Source: Heliocidaris erythrogramma
Lineage: Eukaryota > Echinodermata > Echinoidea > Camarodonta > Echinometridae
Assembly: GCA_025617745.1 (NCBI GenBank)
Contig: CM046869.1
Location: 12,481,168-12,545,167 of the forward strand
Direction of reading: 5' to 3'
DNA: 64,000 nt
Shown here one piece after another: positions 56,928 through 64,000 of this stretch. The position numbers and the translations under genes were made by a program. The notes below the pieces were generated by a model that was not told the DNA's origin, did no database searches, and worked only from the letters and a program-made list of their open reading frames with translations. Numbering within the stretch: position 1 is the stretch's first letter; each line of letters opens with the position of its first letter.

Positions 56928-59900
56928 ATGTTGGTAGCTTGTCTCCTTACTTTCCTCGCTGCGTTGACGGCTGCAGTCCTGACCACCCCTGCGCCTCCTA
57001 ATGGAATACGCCAATGCGCAAGTGGGTGTTAATATACCTTTTTAAATCCATTTTTTTTTAAAGTTATTTTAATGATTGAAAAATGTATATAATTACACTT
57101 TACGTATCTGATTCTGGCCTGTAAATGTACTCGTTTATGAGTATCTTTAATACCTTGATTATTGTGAAGATATTTTGAAAATGAAAATGGAAATAATCTT
57201 AAATCAAACTTACACGAAAACATTTATCGATAAACATCTCCGGCATTGTGGTTAGTAATTCATGATTATACTGGGGGTATTTCATTAACTAAAATTGATT
57301 TCCAAAGTCGAAATCAGTTCTAGCTTAAATTAAAGATCAGTGAGTGCTATTTCGTCAGATCAATTTTAAGGCTTGATGAACCTTTGTTCTCTTCTTCGAT
57401 TAGGCATTTAAAGGCTACAATGTCAGAATATCAATTCCGAAAGGAAAATTATCCTTCGTCCTAATTCCCACATTCTGGTCTACCCCTGTATGCTCCCACC
57501 AGGTTCAGAGTGCCCGGTCTACACCAAATTGGATGACATTGGTCCAGACATGTGGAAGCGAAGGATCGAGCCTGGACTATGGGCACGAAAGCTTGCTCCT
57601 ACCTGCAAAGCAGCTGCTGCTATAGACCTCGTCTACCTGGACCTTCATTCCTACTTTGCGGGCAAGACTATAATAAGCCATTTCGCTATCTCAGCGCCGC
57701 GGTGCATTGTGGGATAGACTCGGGGATAGCTGGAGATAAACAAAGAGCGTTGCCATGCGTAACGGAGTGCAATACACACGGACCGAGTGCACAGAGTCGC
57801 GCTGCCCTGAGTGTTTTGCTCATTAAACTCGCAAAATATTTATATATATATATATATATATCAGGGCTTAGATATTTGCCAATGAAACTGCTTACATTCG
57901 TAAGTAACAAAATAGCGATAGAAATGAAGGAAATCCAGCGATTCTTGATATACGGAGTACGAGTGAATGCACAATCGCACGGTCGGGCGGCTTGTTTGTT
58001 TATCTCCATGTCGCGCATGCGCACTCGAGACTGCGAAAAGGCTTATTCATATACTGTTAATAGAGAAGCATAACACATTCTACTCCCCCCCCCCCCCAAA
58101 AAAAAAAAAATAAATAAATAAATAAATAAAATAAAATAAATCTGAACTTGTGCACGAATTTCCATCTAAACTAATTTTTATCAGTGAATCAGATTCCAAG
58201 TCCTGCAATGAGGAATGCTAATCTCGATTTAGAATGCAATAGCTTTGAAATCTGTATGTTCATCTGTAAAGTTTGTTTTTATCCTATTTATGACAGGGAG
58301 AGCATTCTCCTCAAATTAAATCTGACTTGTAGTTCTATCCAGGATCCCCCAAATTTTCCATTTACGCTAAATATCTGAATTTCATTAATAGTCCAGCAAT
58401 GTAGAATGCAAATCTTGATTTGTAATAAGCTTTGGAAATTGCACGTTATTTATCAACTTTAGAGAGAGAAATACCTTTTTCAGCCCGAGTTCTAAGGTGT
58501 CGGATATGATCTTATTTCTAAATACAATATCACTCCCAATTTTGCCAGACAACGACATTGACAGGACCACGCCCATCATGCTGGAGATTTCTGATAACAA
58601 GGCCCGCGCAACTTTCTGCCCCGACCAATCGGATTCCTTCCCTTGCTGTAACAAACTCTACGCACTTCTCTTCTACATTCCCGCAACTTCGCAAGATAAC
58701 GCCCCACTACCAACAAAGGTAAAGTAAATTTTAAAAAACCACAAAGGAAGAAACAAAATCTATTTTTCATTGAGGGCGCTGCAAAAGGAAACGCCCTCCT
58801 CCACTCAAAGTCCATGTAGATACAATATGTAATCTTTGTCAATTTTGTAAAAATTTTAGGATCGACAAATTATTTGTTTTATGATTTTGTCCGACACCCC
58901 CCCCCCCCCCCCCCGGTTATCACTGAAATCCTGTAACAACCAAACATTTATTTACACAGATATTCACATTGCCGAATATTTTTTCGAAAAGTTTGAAATT
59001 GTTGTCTTAAATGACAAGCCAGATTATGATACAGGAAAAGCATTTACCCCCGAGAGGTAAACAAATAGTTAAATTAGAAATGTGCTGTAATATCATTTTT
59101 CGAACAACTCTTTTGTTCAATTAAATCTTACGCTGCCTCTGCAATTTACATATGAAGGATTCATCCAGTTGCTAAATATAAAACACTCATAAAACGTGTA
59201 TAAATCTTCCTTCTACTTCGTCTACTTAGTAGTATTGTCATTATTACGTTTATCAGAAGTCTGGAGTTGAGCTGGTGTACGTGGAAGAACCACGCGAATT
59301 ATTTGGGATCACATTTAGTGGACAGCCCATCACCCAAAATGTGACTAAGAAATACAATGAGCTGACTAACCTCCTAGATAATCAGAACATTCCATTCGAT
59401 GATGGCGCATTCATTGTTGCAAGTAAGTATATTAGATTTGATATTTTCAACTCGCCCATCACATGTGAGTAATGTCGATTCATTTCCCGGTATAAGTGAT
59501 CATGAGGCAATAAGATTTACATTGGTTTGTTATATAATTAAAAACGAATCTAAGAAGAGAAAAATATACTTTTATTCCAAAGGCAATTTAGAACAGTTTC
59601 ACAATGATTTAAAAGATGCTACATTAATAAATGAAAACAATGCATATGATGTAGAACACCACTGGCAATCGTGGAAACATGTTGTGATGAAGATTTGCGA
59701 TGCAAATATCCCATATGGCAATGTGACAAAAGGATCTAATGTTCAATGGATAAATAAGGATGTAAAAAAAATGATTACAAAACGAAATAGAATGTTTAAC
59801 ATAGCTAAAAAGTCATGTAAAGAATCTCGACAATTAAGGAGAGAAGTAAAGAAGAAAATTAAATGTAACTGTCTTTTTTAAAGAATGATTTGTGTAAAAG

Positions 59901-62900
59901 CTTAAAACATAACCCGAAATTGTTTTGGAGTTTTATCAAGTCTAGAAAATGTGATCATAGTACGGTTGAATGCTTAAAGGTCAATGGTACGCTTATAATA
60001 GAAGATCAACAAAAGGCTGATGCTTTCAATGTACAATTTAATCAAGCTTTTAAAGATCACGTAAGCCTCTCAATACCTGAATATAGCAGTAAAGCACCTA
60101 TTATGAAGGACATTCAATGTACAGAGACTGAGGTTTTAAAATTGTTGAAAAGTATAGACGTTTCAAAAGCACAGGGACCTGATGAAATATCTCCACGTTT
60201 GTTAAAGGAAGGTGCAGACCAATTAACGCCTTCTCTCTGTAAACTTTTTAACATGTCTTTGTCATCCGGCATTTTATACCAGAAGACTGGCTCAGAGCAA
60301 ATGTTTGTCCTATATTATATAAAAAAAAGGCAACAAAAAAGACGCTAGTAATTACCGGCCAATATCGTTAACGTCTGTCACATGTAAGATTTTAGAAAGA
60401 ATAGTCTGTAAACGCCTATTTCAACATTTTAACAATAATAACATTTTATGTGATAACCAACATGGTTTTCGTGAAAAGAGATCATGCGAAACTCAATTAG
60501 TAGAGGCTATCGATGATTGGTCATATATTTTGGAAACGGGTTCAAGTGTTCATATTGCTTTTCTTGATTTTGCTAGGGCATTCGACAGTGTGTCCCATGA
60601 ACCTTTAAGAACAAAACTACAAGTATACGGAGTGAAATCAACTAATTTAAATTGGATAATGAATTTTTTACAAAAAAGATCGCAAAGAGTTGTTATAAAT
60701 GGTGAATTTTCTTCGTGGATTGATGTTAAATCTGGTGTTGCTCAAGGTACAATTTTGGGTCCGGCGTTATTTCTATGTTTTATTAATGATATATCTAATA
60801 ACATCGCCTCTACCATTAGATTATATGCTGATGATTGTATTTTATATCGTCGTATTTCTACTTTAGATGATTGTAAAATTTTACAAAATGATCTGGAAGT
60901 TTTAAATCAGTGGTCTAAGACATGGATGCTTGATTTTAATTTATCTAAATGCAAGATCATGACGATGTCTCGGAAGCTTCATGATATAACTTACGCATAT
61001 ACTATTGGTGGTCAGGAGCTACAAAATACAATGTCAGAAATATTTAGGTCTTATGATCAACAATACTTTAAATTGGAATGATCATTGTTCTGAATTACAT
61101 GTGAAGTGCAATAGACTTGTTGGTATTATACGGAGGAACTTTATTGACTGTCCAAAATCTGTTTTAACAAATCTTTATGAATCTTTAGTACGCTCACGTT
61201 TGGATTATTGTTGTATAGCATGGGATCCATATAGAAATTCACAAAAACAGGTTGAACGAATTCTGGAGATCGCTTGGCTCTTGTTGATAGCCCCACATTG
61301 GCCAGCGAGACATTGGTTTCCAGACCTGCTGAGTCCCCTTCCTCTCAGGGAGGATTTGATAATTCAACCACTCTCGGGGATTGTTCATCACCCAGCGGTC
61401 CTCCACTTGACTGCCTGGCCGTTATTGGGAAAGACGCCAGAAACTCGGGGCTCTCCGAGAGGGCCTCAAAGTTTGTAATGAGAAGCCGTAGAGACTCCGC
61501 TAGAGATCTCTACAACTCTCGTCTAGGGGCCTTCTTTTCTTGGTGCGAGAATCGGGGTGTCTCGCCACGTGAAGCCCCTATTGGTGTTATTGTCGATTTT
61601 TTTTTTTTTTTTTTTTTTTGATCTCCCTTTTCGATAAGGATAGATCGATTTCAACCATACGTAGCTATCGTTCGGCTATTGCCGCCGTCCACGTTGGTTT
61701 TGCTGATGGTTCGGGAGTCTCCAACTCCCCTCTTTTGGCTAGGTTGACTCGCTCCTTCTTCTTGCAGCGTCCATCAACTCGTAGCCCGACTCCTTCTTGG
61801 AGTCTACCCAAGGTCCTTGACGTGCTTGCGAAGCCACCTTTTGAACCTTTGGGTAAAGCGTCCCCTTCACCATTTAACGGTCAAGACGCCGTTTTTAGTT
61901 GCTATTGCTTCTGCACAGAGGAGGAGTACTGTTCATGCTCTGTGTATCACACCGGGTCACATCCGTTGGGAGAACCATGGTGTGCGACTTATACCCAAGC
62001 CCTCCTTTATTGCCAAAAATCAGACTGCTTCCTCTGGACCAGTTTGCGATTTTTCTGAGACCGCTGTCGGACCATTCCTCGGTGCAGGAGGATAAGGTCT
62101 GGTGTCCGGTGAGGGCCTTGAAATGGTATTTAGATAAGACTAAGACTCTTCGTAAGAGTGGTCAGCTTTTTGTCATCACTCGAGAGCCCTTTTCCCCCGC
62201 TTCCAGAGAATCCATTTCTAGATGGATAGTCGAAGCGATCCAGGCAGCTGGGCCGGAGGCCCTATTAAGTGATGGGAAGCCCCGTGCTCACGATACCAGG
62301 GGCATCAGTCCCTCTTGGACATTATGAGGGCAGCCTACTAGCGCTCCTCCACGTCCTTCACATCTTTTTATTTAAAAGATGTTCTGTCTGTTGAGTCTTT
62401 TTCTAATAAGACGTTGCAAGCTGCAACGTCATCCTTGGGTTCCTGTTGACCTTCCTCTTGGGACATGCCCCCCATTTGAATCTGTGCTGGTCTAGGATAT
62501 GGTCTAGCATATGTAGGTACATTGATTTATTGTAGTAAATCAGTAAAATCAGAAGTGATTTTATTATTTGTTAGATAAATCTATGTACCTACCTATGTCC
62601 TTCCCTCCTACCCCACTCCTTCCCTCCTACCCCACTCCTTCCCTCCTACCCCACTCCTTGCCTAGCAACATGTCAAAGTTTGTCTGAGGCTGCTCGTAAA
62701 GAGGAGGATTGTGTGCGCGCGTCATGCGTACATGCACAGAGGAAGGCGTGATCCTAGGGGGGGGGGGGGGGGTATATGCACTGTCGTGACTTTAATTACT
62801 CGAATGGCTTGCGTAGTCGGAAGACTAGCAAATAGGTAGGTACATAGATTTATCTAGCAAATAATAAAATCACTTATGATTTTACTGTTTCTTGCCAATA

Positions 62901-63948
62901 AGTCTTTATACCTAACAAAGATCGAAGTAGTTTATGTTGTCTGAACTCATAGTGCCTCAATCCCATGTGCCGAATCGACTCTACACCAATTCTAAACGGA
63001 CTGTTTCTTGGCATTCGGGGTAATTCTTTTGTTTTTATTATCGATCATGACGGGCCGTTAAACAAAAAAAAAATCGGTCATGACCCCGTTTCATAAAACT
63101 TAGCTCATTAATGATAAATTCGCTCAGATTCGATGATTTCAGTACCTAATAACATATGTAACTTGTTATTGATAAAATGTTTCATGAAACGGGGCCCTGG
63201 AGTCGATCTCGTCGGTTTGACATGCCCCCTAAATAGCCCCCTAAATATTTTTTTCTATTTGACTTTAAAATCATAACATAAAACTGTTCTTTACTGTCCC
63301 ATCATACATTTCTTAAGTACTTGGCCGACCGTCTTATTCAAGCTCCGCTTATAACGGCAGCCTTCTTCAAAATATTCAAAATATTTTGTTATACCTCCAT
63401 AACAATTGTAACTAACCTACATTTATCATGTACATCTGTAAATTATATATGCAATTTACTGACAAGTGTTACACCAATTATTTGAATCAACAAAGTGTAA
63501 ATTTAATGTTTATATGGCAATTGATTCGTTATTTTTGCTATTTGATAATTGATTGAAATGCAGAAAATAAAATCTTTTCAAACAAACATCGGCAGATATT
63601 AAATGGTTTATCAATTGTTCAGGTTATGACGCACCTTGGCAACCAGAGCCTCACCGCAATGAAGTCATGGTTCCCATCAAGAGACGCACGAGGAATGACG
63701 GCAGCCGCAACCAGGACGGCAAATATCGAAAGCGAGGTCATCAAAGGCGAAGCGTTGAACACCTTCACAATGCCAATCTCATCCGAAGCGTTGAACACCT
63801 TCACAATGCCAATCTCATCCGGTTTGGAATCTCGGCATGTAACCATAGATTCCATCTAACAATTTTGCCCTTTTTTCGTTCCAGAAGTATTGGTAGGCCT
63901 ATAAAACAAATATTTAAACTCGACAGGGTAACCAGGAAAATTGTTTAA
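56928..63948 (+). CDS. Secreted SOUL/HEBP-family protein, copy C (open, extended C-terminus)
   Basis: The coding exons are 56928-57021, 57503-57661, 58549-58718, 59257-59422 and 63623-63948, the same phases as copy A, total 304 aa with no internal stop. The signal peptide, six mature Cys and SOUL blocks (RRIEPGLWARKLAP, RTTPIM, LLFYIP, ITFSGQPI, SYDAPWQPEPHRNEV) are all kept. There are three oddities. The second coding exon ends G|GCAAGA, a GC donor. The last exon has a 36-bp in-frame tandem duplication encoding SVEHLHNANLIR twice. The copy A stop codon TAG is TCG here, so translation runs 33 more codons through former 3' UTR to a TAA at 63946. The final intron has grown from 1.2 to 4.2 kb by LINE and DIRS sequence. 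Heme binding is inferred from family only. Expression would need the GC donor to be used. Confidence 0.85.
57671..58050. mobile_element. About 380-bp MITE at the start of SOUL C intron 3
   Basis: The ends are inverted: AATAAGCCATTTCGCTATCTC at the left and the complement of AATAAGCCTTTTCGCAGTCTC at the right. A second inverted pair, TGGAGATAAACAAA, lies further inside. It starts 9 bp after the GC splice donor. A and B lack it and continue GACTAATTCAAACT. It contains a TA dinucleotide microsatellite (57840-57862). The target duplication is unclear and the superfamily is not assigned. Confidence 0.75.
58897..58914. repeat. Poly-C tract in SOUL C intron 4
   Basis: Counterpart of 20551-20569 in SOUL A. 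Confidence 0.85.
59431..61265 (+). pseudogene. LINE ORF2 fragment in SOUL C last intron
   Basis: It starts 8 bp after the GT donor with the end of an endonuclease (LDLIFSTRPSHVSNV, GISDHEAIRF). Next come a linker, RT block 1 (NYRPISLTSVTCKILERIV, about 60350), IAFLDFARAFDSVSHE, GVAQGTILGPALFL, and the catalytic YADD (60826-60837). The post-RT part is LGLMINNTLNWNDH, then RSRLDYCCIAWDPYR. Frame changes near 59880, 60300-60530 and 61030 inactivate it. It is a CR1/Jockey-type LINE of a different family from the other three. It has no 3' end of its own: at about 61266 it passes directly into DIRS sequence. Confidence 0.85.
61266..62885 (+). pseudogene. DIRS-like 3' part (tyrosine recombinase) in SOUL C last intron
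   Basis: It begins with the segment between RNase H and recombinase (LLLIAPHWPARHWFPDLLSP). The recombinase follows in several frames (ARDLYNSRLGAFFSWC, SISTIRSYRSAIAAVH, then AQRRSTVHALCITPGH, and HDTRGISPSW at about 62290). A stop at 62327 precedes the catalytic Tyr region, and a 22-T run (61598-61619) interrupts the frame. Inverted repeats at 62505-62590 and 62815-62885 match the DIRS terminal structure at 46125-46385. It is a relative of, but not identical to, the DIRS at 43680. Confidence 0.82.
62886..63622. other. Remainder of SOUL C last intron
   Basis: 62886-63230 matches A 21606-21895 (CCTAACAAAGATCGAAGTAG, GTGCCGAATCGACT). The following 390 bp differ from A except for the acceptor region TTATCAATTGTTCAG. 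No gene. Confidence 0.6.
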
Positions 63949-64000
63949 TGTTCGAGTGTATTAACATTTATCTATTCCGTCTTGATTTAAACGGGGCAAA

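Noticed and set aside
57552..58073. 173-codon ORF spanning a SOUL C exon and the adjacent MITE
   Set aside because: It reads the exon in the wrong frame and continues through the GC donor into transposon sequence.

Overview
This is nuclear DNA from a multicellular animal. The coding sequence is split by GT-AG introns, and roughly half or more of the window is made of animal-type transposable elements: CR1/L2-like, Tx1-like and I-like LINEs, DIRS, Tc1, Harbinger, TTAA-specific and Mutator-like MITEs, and a Helentron-like element. The element mix, the long poly-C tracts and the TTAGGG-like intronic motif fit a marine invertebrate, most likely a deuterostome such as an echinoderm. The species cannot be fixed from sequence alone.

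The only host gene I can support is a secreted SOUL/HEBP-type (heme-binding-protein-like) gene, present three times in direct orientation. Copy A (promoter about 15865, CDS 16902-22469) is intact across five coding exons and encodes 254 aa. Copy B (39305-41261) is a pseudogene: the splice acceptor of its first coding exon is deleted and a LINE interrupts its third coding exon, so the last two exons are missing. Copy C (56928-63948) is open across all five coding exons, but it has a GC splice donor, a 36-bp in-frame tandem duplication and a lost stop codon, giving 304 aa.

The copies sit in a tandemly duplicated unit of about 20-25 kb: LINE fragments, an ATC minisatellite, a TTAA MITE, the SOUL gene, then a GAT-rich and 'CGCTTCGCGCG' repeat block. 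Unit 1 is about 1-26050, unit 2 about 26064-49090, and unit 3 (eroded at its left side) about 51484 to the window end. Because the units are paralogous, many insertions can be read as filled site against empty site. These are a 5.8-kb LINE with both ORFs open (1852-7653), Tc1 (18636-20177), a 646-bp TTAA MITE (28781-29426), a 1.4-kb Helentron-like element (30480-31887), a MULE-like MITE with a 9-bp duplication (48556-49083) and a 208-bp MITE (15272-15479). Copies A and B share an intron MITE that C lacks, which suggests A and B separated more recently from each other than from C.

Region by region: 1-12.8 kb, nested LINEs and minisatellite; 12.8-23.3 kb, SOUL A; 23.3-26.05 kb, repeat block; 26.06-35.4 kb, second LINE cluster and minisatellite; 35.4-41.26 kb, SOUL B; 41.26-46.39 kb, I-like LINE with nested Harbinger, then DIRS; 46.39-49.1 kb, second repeat block with MULE MITE; 49.1-54 kb, LINE debris and unassigned sequence; 54-64 kb, SOUL C with LINE and DIRS pieces in its last intron. 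I found no tRNA, rRNA or CRISPR, and no convincing novel multi-gene system. The main interest is the dated insertion history and the changing SOUL paralogs.
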